A DNA stretch of 64,000 bases from Erythrobacter sp. (GTDB lineage: Bacteria; Pseudomonadota; Alphaproteobacteria; Sphingomonadales; Sphingomonadaceae), in contig NZ_CP050265.1 in assembly GCF_011765465.1 (NCBI RefSeq), positions 620,001-684,000 of the forward strand, read 5' to 3'. Position numbers and translations under genes: made by a program. How positions within the stretch are numbered: position 1 is the stretch's first letter; each line of letters opens with the position of its first letter. A model generated the notes under the pieces. That model saw nothing but the letters and a program-made list of their open reading frames with translations. It was not told where the DNA came from and made no database searches. This document shows, one piece after another, positions 49,158-57,696 of the stretch.

Positions 49158-50381
49158 ATGCCCCTCAAGCGATCAATGGGCCTTGCGAGCCTCATCCTCT
49201 ATGGGACGGGGACCATCCTCGGCGCCGGGATCTTCGTGGTCATCGGCGAGGTCATGGGCGAAGCGGGCACGCTCGCCCCGCTCGCCTATGCCGCCGCCGG
49301 GGTGGTCGCGGTCTTCACCGCGCTGTCCTTTGCCGAGATCGCCGCGCGCGTGCCGAGCGCGGGCGGGGCGATCGACTATGTGCGCAAGGGCTTTGGCTCC
49401 GACAGGTTCGCCGGGGTGATCGGGTGGATGATGATCATCGCCAACATCGTCTCGGGTGCGACCATCACGACCGGCTTCGTCTCCTACCTCAACAGCTTTA
49501 CCGACGTGCCGCACTGGATTGCGACGAGCGGGCTCGTCGTGCTGCTGGGCGCGATCTCGATTGCGGGGATGAAGCAGAGCGCCTGGTTCATGTCGGTGAC
49601 GACTGCGATCGGCATCGCGACCCTGGTGGTGGTGCTGTGGCTGCTGCGCGACAGCCTGATCGGCTGGCCGGGCAGGCTCGCGGAGAGCGGCGAGATGGGC
49701 AGCGCGGGCGCGGCGAGCGCGATTCTGGCTGGCGCTTTCCTCGCGATCTATTCCTTCATCGGCTTCGGCGACGTCGCGCAGACCGCGGAGGAGGTGAAGG
49801 ACGTGAAGAAAACGCTCCCGCTCGCCATGTGGCTGGTGCTGGTGATCGTCTTCGTCTTCTACCTCGCCATCGCCGCCGCGCTCGCCGGGCGCGGCGACAT
49901 CGACGCGATCGCCGGGGCCGACGCACCGCTGGTCTACGCCGCGACTGCGGACACGGGCTTTCCCGCGCTCCCGCTCGCCATCGCGAGCCTCTTCGTCATC
50001 GTGAACGGCGCTCTGACACAGGTGATCGCGGCGGCGCGGCTTTTGATGGACATGGGGCGCGACGACCTGCTGGCGACGCCGGCGGTGTTCGGACGGGTCA
50101 ACTCCGCGACCCACACGCCGATCGTCGCGACGCTCGCCTCGCTCGGCGTGATCCTCGTGCTCGCCCTGTTCGTGCCGCTGGGGACGCTGGCGAGCGGGAC
50201 GAGCCTTGCGATCCTGGTGGTGTTCACCGCCGTCAACGCGGCGCTCTGGCGGATGAAGCGGGAAGGCCAGCCCGAGGACGTGCCGAATATGTGGAAACTC
50301 GTGCCCGTCCTCGGGGTCGTGACCTGCGCGCTCGCGGTGGTCGGCCAGGTCGTGCTCTGGATGACCGGGATCGGCGGCTAG
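49158..50381 (+). CDS. APC-family amino acid permease
   Basis: 407 residues, about twelve membrane segments. The start MPLKRSMGLASLILYGTGTILGAGIFVVIGEV carries the G(A)G(I)F substrate-site helix typical of APC carriers. IANIVSGATITTGF and SFIGFGDVAQTAEEVKDVKKTLPLAMW (about 200) are conserved. The ATG at 49158 follows AAGGAGAG. Substrate not determinable, probably a neutral or cationic amino acid taken up by proton symport. Confidence 0.9.
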   Translation: MPLKRSMGLASLILYGTGTILGAGIFVVIGEVMGEAGTLAPLAYAAAGVVAVFTALSFAEIAARVPSAGGAIDYVRKGFGSDRFAGVIGWMMIIANIVSGATITTGFVSYLNSFTDVPHWIATSGLVVLLGAISIAGMKQSAWFMSVTTAIGIATLVVVLWLLRDSLIGWPGRLAESGEMGSAGAASAILAGAFLAIYSFIGFGDVAQTAEEVKDVKKTLPLAMWLVLVIVFVFYLAIAAALAGRGDIDAIAGADAPLVYAATADTGFPALPLAIASLFVIVNGALTQVIAAARLLMDMGRDDLLATPAVFGRVNSATHTPIVATLASLGVILVLALFVPLGTLASGTSLAILVVFTAVNAALWRMKREGQPEDVPNMWKLVPVLGVVTCALAVVGQVVLWMTGIGG

Positions 50382-50390
50382 GACGCCGGG

Positions 50391-50729
50391 TCAGGCACGG
50401 CGGCCCGGATGTTCGCGCCGCCGCACCGGGACCGGCCCGCGCTCGACATCGCGGCGGCTTTCTTCGGGGCGGAACCAGCGGCTTTCCTCGACGGGATCGA
50501 TATAGGCATCGCCCTTCCTGATCTCGATCTCGCTCACCGGCACGCCGCGCCCATCGTCGAGCACGAGGGCCGCGACGTGCTCGCGTTCGGGATCGACCAG
50601 CATCCGGCGGATCGTGCCGAGCTTCGTGCCGTCATGGCTGTAGAGCGCGGACCCGCGCAGGTCCTGGTGGCTGTTTTCGAGCTTGTAATCGTCGAGCTTG
50701 CCGAGATCGACGTAGTTGTCGGTGTTCAT
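50391..50729 (-). CDS. PRC-barrel domain protein
   Basis: 112 residues. The PRC-barrel core is LRGSALYSHDGTKLGTIRRMLVDPEREHVAALVLDDGRGVPVSEIEIRKGDAYID (about 24-77), ending in an Arg/Pro-rich tail. PRC barrels are found in photosynthetic reaction-centre H subunits, RimM and small stress proteins; this one is a single free domain with no signal peptide. The gene lies beside the membrane-anchored protein gene at 50754 with a 24-base gap on the same strand. Confidence 0.82.
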   Translation of the reverse strand: MNTDNYVDLGKLDDYKLENSHQDLRGSALYSHDGTKLGTIRRMLVDPEREHVAALVLDDGRGVPVSEIEIRKGDAYIDPVEESRWFRPEESRRDVERGPVPVRRREHPGRRA

Positions 50730-50753
50730 GGGTTTTCTCCTCGCGGGGGGCGC

Positions 50754-51305
50754 TCAGGCCGCTTCGCTTATGTCGATATTGCGCTCGCTGACGACGAGGA
50801 CCGCCTGCTGGCCTTCCATCGCGTCGATTGTGTCGGCGTCGAGGTCGTCTCCGGCGAGATCCTCGATTTCCGAGGGCTGGCGGATCGTGCCGCCGGTGAT
50901 GTCGAGCGTTGCCCCGACATTGATGTCGACCGGACGTTCGCGCGGCTGGTCGATGACGATGGCGAACATCCGCGCGCCGTCGTTCTCGATCCAGAAGCCG
51001 CGATCGGTCAGCGGGCCGCCGACCGTGACCGTGCCGGAAAAGCCTTCGCGCCCGTAATATTCGGACGGGTTGGCGGTGATCGCGGCGATGGTCATCTCGC
51101 CCGCGCCGGCGGTTTCGGCCATGCCTGTCGTGTCGGTGGTGACGGGTTCGGCCTGTTCGAGCACCACTTCATCGTCGCCGTCGAGGTCGCCCTCGGCCGC
51201 TTCGTCGAACAGCCACCACGCGAGCGCCGCGACGATCAGCAGCAACAGGATGAGCCAGAGCCATCCCTTGCCGCCCGATTTCTTTTCTACGGGAATTTCC
51301 GCCAT
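50754..51305 (-). CDS. Membrane-anchored protein with a small beta-rich extracytoplasmic domain
   Basis: 183 residues. An N-terminal Lys/Gly-rich head and a hydrophobic anchor GWLWLILLLLIVAALAWWLF (about 14-33) are followed by an acidic Asp/Glu/Thr linker and a C-terminal domain with ANPSEYYGREGFSGTVTVGGPLTDRGFWIEND, which resembles OB-fold/nucleic-acid-binding-like or DUF domains of exported proteins. Function unknown. It is upstream of, and likely co-transcribed with, the PRC-barrel gene. Confidence 0.7.
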   Translation of the reverse strand: MAEIPVEKKSGGKGWLWLILLLLIVAALAWWLFDEAAEGDLDGDDEVVLEQAEPVTTDTTGMAETAGAGEMTIAAITANPSEYYGREGFSGTVTVGGPLTDRGFWIENDGARMFAIVIDQPRERPVDINVGATLDITGGTIRQPSEIEDLAGDDLDADTIDAMEGQQAVLVVSERNIDISEAA

Positions 51306-51472
51306 GTCGTTCCTCCTCCATTGGCAATGCGACCCTTGCGCGCGGGACTGCGCGCGCGGGCGTGCCCAGGGAGGGGATCAAAGCGCCGAATGTTCCGGGA
51401 AAACAGCAACCTATGTGGCTTGCCGCGGAGTCGGCCCGGACGGGCCGTGCGCGGCGTGCGCCGGGCGGGAGG

Positions 51473-52708
51473 TCAGGACGCGGCCGCCGCCGCTTCGCGA
51501 TCGCGTTCGGCGCGGCTCTTCTTTTCTGCCGCCGTGCGCAGCTGCCCGCAGGCCGCATCGATGTCGCGCCCGCGCGGGGTGCGGACCGGCGCGCTGATGC
51601 CGCCTTCAAAGACGATGTCGGAAAAGGCGCGGATGCGCTCTGGCGTCGAGCATTCGTAGCCGGCGCCCGGCCACGGGTTGAACGGGATGAGGTTGACCTT
51701 GGCGGGAAGGTCATACTTGCGCAGCAGACGGACGAGCTCGCGCGCGTCCTCGTCGCTGTCGTTCTTGTCCTTGAGCATCACGTATTCGAAAGTGATGCGC
51801 CGCGCGTTCGAGGCGCCGGGATAGTCGGCACAAGCCTGGAGCAGATCCTCGATGCCGTATTTGCGGTTGAGCGGCACGATCTCGTCGCGCACCTCCTTGC
51901 GCACGGCGTGGAGCGAAACCGCGAGGTTGACCCCGATCTCCTTGCCGCAGCGTTCCATCATCGGGATGACGCCGCTCGTGGAAAGCGTGATGCGCCGCTT
52001 CGACAGGGCGAGCCCGTCGCCGTCCATCACGAGGTTCAGCGCGTCGCGCACGTGGTCGAAATTGTAGAGCGGCTCGCCCATGCCCATCATCACGATATTG
52101 GTGAGCAGGCGTCCATCGGCGGTGTAGTGGCCGGCATCTTCCTCGCCGAGGTCGTTCATGCGCCCCTTCGGCCATTCGCCCAGCGCATCGCGCGCGAGCA
52201 TGACCTGGCCGACGATCTCGCCTGGCGTGAGGTTCCTCACCAGCCGCATCGTGCCGGTGTGGCAGAAGGTGCAGTTGAGGGTGCAGCCGACCTGGCTCGA
52301 CACGCACAGGGTTCCGCGGGTCTCGTCGGGGATGAAGACCATCTCGAAATCATGGCCGTCGCTGGTGCGAAGCAGCCACTTGCGCGTGCCGTCTGAGGAA
52401 TGCTGCGCCTCGACGACATCGGGGCGGCCGATGACGAAGCGTTCGGCGAGCCATGGGCGCATGGTCTTGGCGATGTCGGTCATCGCTTCGAAGTCGGTTA
52501 CACCGCGGTGGTAGAGCCAGTGGAACACCTGCTTGGCGCGCAGCTTGGCGGCCTTGGCATCGAGCCCGGCTTCCTCGAACAATTCGTGGATCCGCCCTTT
52601 GGGCAGGCCGATGAGGTCCACGCGCCCGTCCGCGCGCGGCGTGATGTCGCGCGCGACGGGAACCGGGTCGACCTGCCCGGGAATGGTCATGAGGCTCGTT
52701 TCTGGCAT
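51473..52708 (-). CDS. rlmN: 23S rRNA (adenine-C2)-methyltransferase RlmN (also tRNA)
   Basis: Radical SAM enzyme that methylates A2503 in 23S rRNA and A37 in some tRNAs. 411 residues from the ATG at 52708; an ATG at 52690 is also possible. The [4Fe-4S] ligands are C142, C146 and C149 in [14 protein letters not shown]. The [10 protein letters not shown] motif binds SAM, and the methyl-carrier cysteine is near the C-terminus (DIDAACGQL). No partner genes. Confidence 0.95.
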   Translation of the reverse strand: MPETSLMTIPGQVDPVPVARDITPRADGRVDLIGLPKGRIHELFEEAGLDAKAAKLRAKQVFHWLYHRGVTDFEAMTDIAKTMRPWLAERFVIGRPDVVEAQHSSDGTRKWLLRTSDGHDFEMVFIPDETRGTLCVSSQVGCTLNCTFCHTGTMRLVRNLTPGEIVGQVMLARDALGEWPKGRMNDLGEEDAGHYTADGRLLTNIVMMGMGEPLYNFDHVRDALNLVMDGDGLALSKRRITLSTSGVIPMMERCGKEIGVNLAVSLHAVRKEVRDEIVPLNRKYGIEDLLQACADYPGASNARRITFEYVMLKDKNDSDEDARELVRLLRKYDLPAKVNLIPFNPWPGAGYECSTPERIRAFSDIVFEGGISAPVRTPRGRDIDAACGQLRTAAEKKSRAERDREAAAAAS

Positions 52709-52998
52709 GATCGCCCGCGCATATAGGCGCGTGCGGCGCACAAATCAAAGCCCGCGCGCGGGAAGGTGCATTCCGCCAATGGGTTCCCGCGAGCGGGCGC
52801 GTCAGTCGCTCGCCCCGTCGATCCGTTTCGCGGCGCACTTCCGGGCGCTGCTGCGGCACGATCCGGCGGCGCTTTCGTGGCCTTGCTGCAACACCGCGTT
52901 GTTGCGCCATGTTCATGAAACAAGGGACAAAATCCGCCCGTTCTCCCGATCGAAGCGGACGCGAAAGGCGCGTTCGTGGGATCAATGGAGAATGACAC

Positions 52999-53664
52999 AT
53001 GAAACCGATCGCAACACTCCTGCTCGCAGGAACCGCCTTCGCCGTCGCCTCGCCCGCCATGGCGCAGGACACGGACGACTTCACCGGCTTCCGCCTCGAA
53101 GCGCTCGCCGGGTTCGACGCGAGCAAGGCCGGGGATACGGTCGACGACGACCTCGACGAGGACAACGACCAGTCGATCGAAGGGCTCGTCTACGGCGCGG
53201 GCGCGGGCTACGACTATGATCTCGGCGGCGTCGTCGTCGGGGTCGAGGCGGAGCTGACCGGCTCGACCGCCGACACCGGCTTCGAGGACGGCGATTTCGA
53301 GGGCATCGGCTTCGGCGAAGTCGATACGGGACGCGACATCTATCTCGGCGCGCGCGCCGGCGTGGTCGCCTCGCCCGGCCTGCTGGTCTATGCCAAGGGC
53401 GGCTACACCAATGCCCGCTACAACCTTGCCGCGACCTTCGACGGCGATGACTATGACGAGAAGATCGACGCCGACGGCTACCGCGTGGGCGCGGGGGCGG
53501 AATACCGCTTCGGTGCGAACACCTTCGCCAAGCTCGAATACCGCTATTCGAACTACTCCGAGGCGGAGCTCGATTTCGAGGACGACACGATCCCCGACGT
53601 CGACCTCGGCGAGATCGATCTCGACCGGCACCAGGTGATGGCGGGCGTGGGTTTCCGCTTCTGA
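52999..53664 (+). CDS. Outer-membrane beta-barrel protein (Omp25/OmpA-like)
   Basis: 221 residues. The signal peptide ends ASPAMA-Q. The mature part has alternating amphipathic strands with typical motifs: GLVYGAGAGYDYDLGGVVVGVEAEL, IYLGARAGVVASPGLLVYAKGGYTNAR, FAKLEYRYSNY, and the C-terminal HQVMAGVGFRF ending in Phe, the outer-membrane sorting signature. It is an eight-stranded barrel of the porin/OmpA-beta family (PF13505-like). Acidic loops between strands are Asp/Glu-rich. No specific ligand. Confidence 0.88.
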   Translation: MKPIATLLLAGTAFAVASPAMAQDTDDFTGFRLEALAGFDASKAGDTVDDDLDEDNDQSIEGLVYGAGAGYDYDLGGVVVGVEAELTGSTADTGFEDGDFEGIGFGEVDTGRDIYLGARAGVVASPGLLVYAKGGYTNARYNLAATFDGDDYDEKIDADGYRVGAGAEYRFGANTFAKLEYRYSNYSEAELDFEDDTIPDVDLGEIDLDRHQVMAGVGFRF

Positions 53665-53684
53665 TCGGAGGAACCGAAGGCGAG

Positions 53685-53713
53685 GGGCCGGACGCGCTGC
53701 GTCCGGCCCTTTT
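53685..53713. terminator. bidirectional terminator after the Omp gene
   Basis: An 11-bp stem GGGCCGGACGC (53685-53695) with GCGTCCGGCCC (53699-53709), a 3-base loop and TTTT at 53710-53713. It separates the convergent genes ending at 53664 and 53718. Confidence 0.85.
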
Positions 53714-53717
53714 CGTG

Positions 53718-54212
53718 TCAGCGCAGGTTCGCGCAGCCGACCGTGGCGGCATCCATCGCTGTCGCGACCCCGTCGAGGTCGTAGCGGCTGGTAAAGCGCC
53801 CGCCGCCTGCCGCGCGCGCGGTTACGCGCAGGATGGTGGCGGAGCGCAGCGCGGCGATGATCGCGGCGTCCGCCGCGGCGTCCTTCGCCCAGGCATCGCG
53901 CCCCCGCGCGACGAGGTCGAAGCGCCGCGAACCGACGCGCAAGCTGGGCGCGCTGCCCTTGGCCGCGGGCCGGGCAAGGCGGATGTGAAGCTGGCCGCGA
54001 ATGCCGCGCTTCGGCCATGTCGCGATGCTGGCAAAGGCGGCGGCCCGATTGCTCCCGCGCGGCCTGGCGATGGCGTAGCAGCGCGCCGCGCTTTCGTCGC
54101 GAAAGGCGGCCCAGTTCGAATAGACGCCGAGGCTTTCCTTGCCGTCCTGCTGCGCCGCCGCTGGCAGGGCGAGCGCGGCAAGCGGCAGCAGGGCAAGGCC
54201 GAGCCTAGTCAT
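53718..54212 (-). CDS. Exported IalB-like (invasion associated locus B family) protein
   Basis: 164 residues. The signal peptide is MTRLGLALLPLAALALPAAAQ. The mature protein begins LGVYSNWAAFRDESAARCYAIARP, then has a short beta-rich body and ends DLDGVATAMDAATVGCANLR. IalB-type proteins have this LG..NW..F / RCY / GV..A...C layout. In Bartonella IalB contributes to erythrocyte invasion, but family members are widespread in free-living alphaproteobacteria. It overlaps the greB stop by eight bases. Confidence 0.7.
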   Translation of the reverse strand: MTRLGLALLPLAALALPAAAQQDGKESLGVYSNWAAFRDESAARCYAIARPRGSNRAAAFASIATWPKRGIRGQLHIRLARPAAKGSAPSLRVGSRRFDLVARGRDAWAKDAAADAAIIAALRSATILRVTARAAGGGRFTSRYDLDGVATAMDAATVGCANLR

Positions 54213-54687
54213 AGGAAATGTCCATCACTTCCCATTCCTTCTCGCCCGTCGGCAGGCGCACGGTCCTGAGGTCACCGACAGCCGCGCCACGCAGCGCCCT
54301 TGCGAGAGGGGAACTCCACCCGATCCGCCCGGAACCTGCGTCCTGTTCGTCGTCGCCGACGATGGTCACGCTCTTGCGCTCGTCGTCCTCGTCGGCAAGC
54401 TCGACCGTAGCCCCGAAGAAGACGCGCTCCGCATCGCGCTGCTGGGTGGGATCGACCACTCGCACCGCCTTCATCCGGCGGGCGAGGTGGGCAAGCTCGC
54501 GGTCGATCTCGCGCATCCGCTTGCGCCCATAGAGATAGTCGCCGTTCTCCGAGCGGTCGCCATTGCCCGCCGCCCAGCTGACGATCTCCACGATTGCGGG
54601 GCGCTCCGTGCCGAGCAGGTGGTCGTAGCGCGCCTTCAGCGCGGCGAAGCCTGCGGGCGTGATCGGCGGCCCCTGGCGGGAAGACAT
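54205..54687 (-). CDS. greB: Transcription elongation factor GreB/GreA family
   Basis: 160 residues. The N-terminal coiled coil (about 10-78) carries the acidic tip SENGDYLYGRKRMREIDRELAHLARRMK, where Asp/Glu stimulate cleavage of backtracked RNA. The C-terminal FKBP-like domain has FFGATVELADEDDERKSVTIVGDDE and GWSSPLARALRGAAVGD. The DYLYGRKRMREIDRE sequence is closer to GreB than to GreA. It overlaps the downstream IalB-like gene. Confidence 0.9.
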   Translation of the reverse strand: MSSRQGPPITPAGFAALKARYDHLLGTERPAIVEIVSWAAGNGDRSENGDYLYGRKRMREIDRELAHLARRMKAVRVVDPTQQRDAERVFFGATVELADEDDERKSVTIVGDDEQDAGSGRIGWSSPLARALRGAAVGDLRTVRLPTGEKEWEVMDISYD

Positions 54688-54700
54688 GGTGCGCGGCTCC

Positions 54701-56683
54701 TTAGGGAAGGAACTTGTCGATCGTGCGCGGCAGCCCGGCCTTTTCCGGGTACATATGGCTGTAGCTCACCGCGTTGCCGAGCACGCGCATGATGTAATAG
54801 CGCGTCTCGAAATTCGACGGGATCTTCTCGACCCATGTGACCCAGTCGATCTCGCCGGTGCGCGGGTCGCCGTTCATCCGCAGCCACTGGTTCACCCGGC
54901 CCGGCCCGGCGTTGTAGGCCCCGACCGCGAGCGGGTAGGCGCCGCCGTAATAATCCATCATGCGCGCGAAATAGGCATCGCCCAGGCGGATATTATAGGC
55001 CGGATCGCCGATCAGGTTCGCGGACATATACTGCACGCCGAGCTTGCGCGACTGCTCGCGCGCGGTGCCGGGCATCAGCTGCATGATGCCGCGCGCCCCG
55101 GCGTGGGAAACGCGGGTGCGGTCGAATTCGCTTTCCTGCCGGCTGATCGCGTGGACCATGGTCCAGTCGTTGACCACCGGCGTGTCGAGCGTCGGGAAGC
55201 CGACCCGCTCGAAGCCGGGAAGGCCGTTCTCGCCCGCCTTCATGCCGAGCACGACGGCCATTTCCTCGAGCCCCGTCTCGCGCGCGAGCCCGGCCACCAG
55301 CGCCATGTCCTGCGGGGTTTCGGCGCTGTCGCCCAGCGCCTGGAAGAAGCGCCGCTCGGTCCGCCAGTCGCGGCGGTTGGCGGCGATCGCGCGGATCGCG
55401 CGGACCAGCGGGCGCTGTTCGAACTCGGCGCGGGTGGCCTCGTCGATCACGGGTTCGGGCACGGGCGCGAAGCCGGGCATTTCGCGGCCCAGCGCGCGGA
55501 TCGCGAGCTGGCCGTAGTAATATTCGGGGTGCGCGGCGGCCATTTCGAAATAGCGCGTCGCTTCGTCGGTCATGCCCGCTGCGCGTGCGGCGCGGCCGGC
55601 CCAGTAGAAGCCCTTGGACCGGGTGAGCGGGGTGCGCGCGCCTTCGCCGTAGCGATAGAACAGCGGCGCGGCCTTCGCCCCGTCTCCGAGGTTCCACAGA
55701 GCCGAGGTTCCGCCCAGCCACATGAGGTCGGTGTAACGGTCGCGCAGGCGGAAGGAGCCTTCGGAAATGTCGCGGTTCTCGCGGAAGACATCGTCGATCC
55801 GGCTCGCGATGCGCACCGCATTGGTCGGCCCGCCCGCTTCGGCGAGCGTGAGCATCAGGCCGACCATCGCCTCGCCGTCATGCGCCGGGCGGTCGAAGGC
55901 GGGGCGATTGGCGAAAAGCTGCACCGCGTCGGGCAGGCGGTTCGAACGGCGCAGGTGGTTGCCGAGCGCATAGACATAGCCCGGATCGCGCAGCGCGCCT
56001 TCGGGGACGGTCAGTCCCGCTTCCTCGGGCAGCGTCCCGCGGACCAGAGCGAGCCGCGCCATCGCAAGGTCGCGCTCGCCCGGGGCAAGGTGCACCATCG
56101 CCCGCGCCGCCGCATCGGCGTTGCCCTGCCACAGCAGCGCATCGACCCGCGCGGCGTGATCTTCGGGTGTGAGGCGCGCGTGATAGAGGCTCGAGAGGTA
56201 AAGCTCGGCCGGCTCGCTCATCGTGCCCATGCGCCACGCCTCGCGCGCGACCTCGAACGCCTCGGGCCGCTGCGCCCCTGCAAGCGCCAGCGCATAGCGC
56301 GCGCGGCCCGCATTGGTGAGCGGCGGATAGAGATCGAAATAGCGCAGCAGGTCGGCGGCCGGGGGCGCTTCGGCATCGAGCGTGTTCTCCGCCCGCACCC
56401 GCAGCGTGTCGGTGAGCGGGAACTGCGGATAGGACATGACGAAGCGCGAATAGTCGTCAAAACCGAACGTCCGGTCGGCCGATTGCAGCGCTTCCCACTT
56501 GTCCAGCGCGGCGCCGATCGGGGTCGGCTGGCGCGCGACGAGGCTGGCCCTGTCTTCCTCCATCGGCTGGGGCTGGGCGATCTGCGCGACCGAGGGACCG
56601 GCGAGCGCAGCAGCTGCACTCGCCGCGAGCACGCCCGCCAGAGCGCCTGTGTTTGTCTTCCTCCGTGTGACCATGCTGGACAT
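54701..56683 (-). CDS. Soluble lytic murein transglycosylase (Slt family)
   Basis: 660 residues from the ATG at 56683 (another ATG lies three codons later). A signal region (ALAGVLAASAAAALAGPSVAQ) leads to a long superhelical U-shaped region of helical repeats (about 60-480), then a catalytic SLT domain (about 500-640). The catalytic glutamate is E517 in AISRQESEFD, followed by GARGIMQLMPGTA and GAYNAGPGRVNQWL. It cleaves glycan strands to 1,6-anhydro products in the periplasm. It lies divergent from dapA. Confidence 0.93.
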   Translation of the reverse strand: MSSMVTRRKTNTGALAGVLAASAAAALAGPSVAQIAQPQPMEEDRASLVARQPTPIGAALDKWEALQSADRTFGFDDYSRFVMSYPQFPLTDTLRVRAENTLDAEAPPAADLLRYFDLYPPLTNAGRARYALALAGAQRPEAFEVAREAWRMGTMSEPAELYLSSLYHARLTPEDHAARVDALLWQGNADAAARAMVHLAPGERDLAMARLALVRGTLPEEAGLTVPEGALRDPGYVYALGNHLRRSNRLPDAVQLFANRPAFDRPAHDGEAMVGLMLTLAEAGGPTNAVRIASRIDDVFRENRDISEGSFRLRDRYTDLMWLGGTSALWNLGDGAKAAPLFYRYGEGARTPLTRSKGFYWAGRAARAAGMTDEATRYFEMAAAHPEYYYGQLAIRALGREMPGFAPVPEPVIDEATRAEFEQRPLVRAIRAIAANRRDWRTERRFFQALGDSAETPQDMALVAGLARETGLEEMAVVLGMKAGENGLPGFERVGFPTLDTPVVNDWTMVHAISRQESEFDRTRVSHAGARGIMQLMPGTAREQSRKLGVQYMSANLIGDPAYNIRLGDAYFARMMDYYGGAYPLAVGAYNAGPGRVNQWLRMNGDPRTGEIDWVTWVEKIPSNFETRYYIMRVLGNAVSYSHMYPEKAGLPRTIDKFLP

Positions 56684-56814
56684 TATGCCGGTCGGCTCCT
56701 TATCAGGCCCTGAACGCAGGGGGCGAAAGGCACCGGAACCCCGCAAGGGAACCGGGCGCCGCGCGACCCCGTTTCTTCCACCGACGCTTTTCTTTGAGTG
56801 ACAGGATTTTTGCA

Positions 56815-57696
56815 ATGTTCAGCGGCTCAATTCCCGCTCTGGCGACTCCTTTCCGCGACGGGTCGTTCGACGAGGCGACCTTTCGCCGGCTGGTCGACTG
56901 GCAGATCGAGCAGGGCTCGAGCGCGCTGGTCCCCTGCGGCACGACCGGAGAGGCTTCGACGCTTTCCAATGCCGAGCATCACCGCGTGATCGAGGTCTGC
57001 GTCGAACAGGCCGCGGGGCGCGTGCCGGTGATCGCGGGCTGCGGGTCGAACGACACGCGCAACGCCCTGCTGCACATGAATTTTTCCAAGAAGGCGGGCG
57101 CGGCAGCGGGGCTGTGCGTCGCGCCCTATTACAACCGGCCGAGCCAGGCCGGGCTGATCGCGCATTTCAGCTTCCTTGCGGAGAACAGCGACCTGCCGAT
57201 CGTGCTTTACAACGTGCCGGGCCGGACCGTGACCGACATCGAGGACGAGACGGTGATCGAACTGGTCAGGCGCTATCCCGACCGGATCGTGGCGATCAAG
57301 GATGCGAGCGGCGACCTCTCCCGCGTGGCGGATCACCGCATGGGCATCGGGCGCGATTTCTGCCAGCTTTCCGGCAATGACGAATTGTGGCTTCCCCACA
57401 GCGCCGCCGGGGGAAGCGGGGCTATTTCGGTCACCGCCAATGTCGCGCCGAAACTGTGCGCCGAATTCCACGATGCCATCGCCGCTAACGAACTGGCCAA
57501 GGCGCGCGAACTCAATGACCGCCTGTTCCCGCTGCACTACGCGATGTTCTCCGACGCCTCGCCCGCGCCGGTGAAATACGCCCTGTCCCGCGTGATGGAG
57601 GGCTTCACCGACGAGGTGCGCCTTCCGCTGGTCCCGGCGAGCGAAGCCTCGCGCAAGGCGGTCGACGAGGCGCTGGAGTTCGCCGGTTTGCTCTAG
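56815..57696 (+). CDS. dapA: 4-hydroxy-tetrahydrodipicolinate synthase
   Basis: First committed step of lysine/diaminopimelate synthesis: condenses pyruvate with aspartate semialdehyde. 293 residues. The ATG at 56815 gives MFSGSIPALATPF, the family N-terminus; an upstream TTG would add seven residues. CGTTGEAST is the substrate motif (about 42-50). Y132 in YNVPGR and the Schiff-base K162 in VAIKDASGD are catalytic. The stop overlaps the peptidase stop by four bases. The product feeds peptidoglycan synthesis, in line with the hydrolase genes near it. Confidence 0.95.
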   Translation: MFSGSIPALATPFRDGSFDEATFRRLVDWQIEQGSSALVPCGTTGEASTLSNAEHHRVIEVCVEQAAGRVPVIAGCGSNDTRNALLHMNFSKKAGAAAGLCVAPYYNRPSQAGLIAHFSFLAENSDLPIVLYNVPGRTVTDIEDETVIELVRRYPDRIVAIKDASGDLSRVADHRMGIGRDFCQLSGNDELWLPHSAAGGSGAISVTANVAPKLCAEFHDAIAANELAKARELNDRLFPLHYAMFSDASPAPVKYALSRVMEGFTDEVRLPLVPASEASRKAVDEALEFAGLL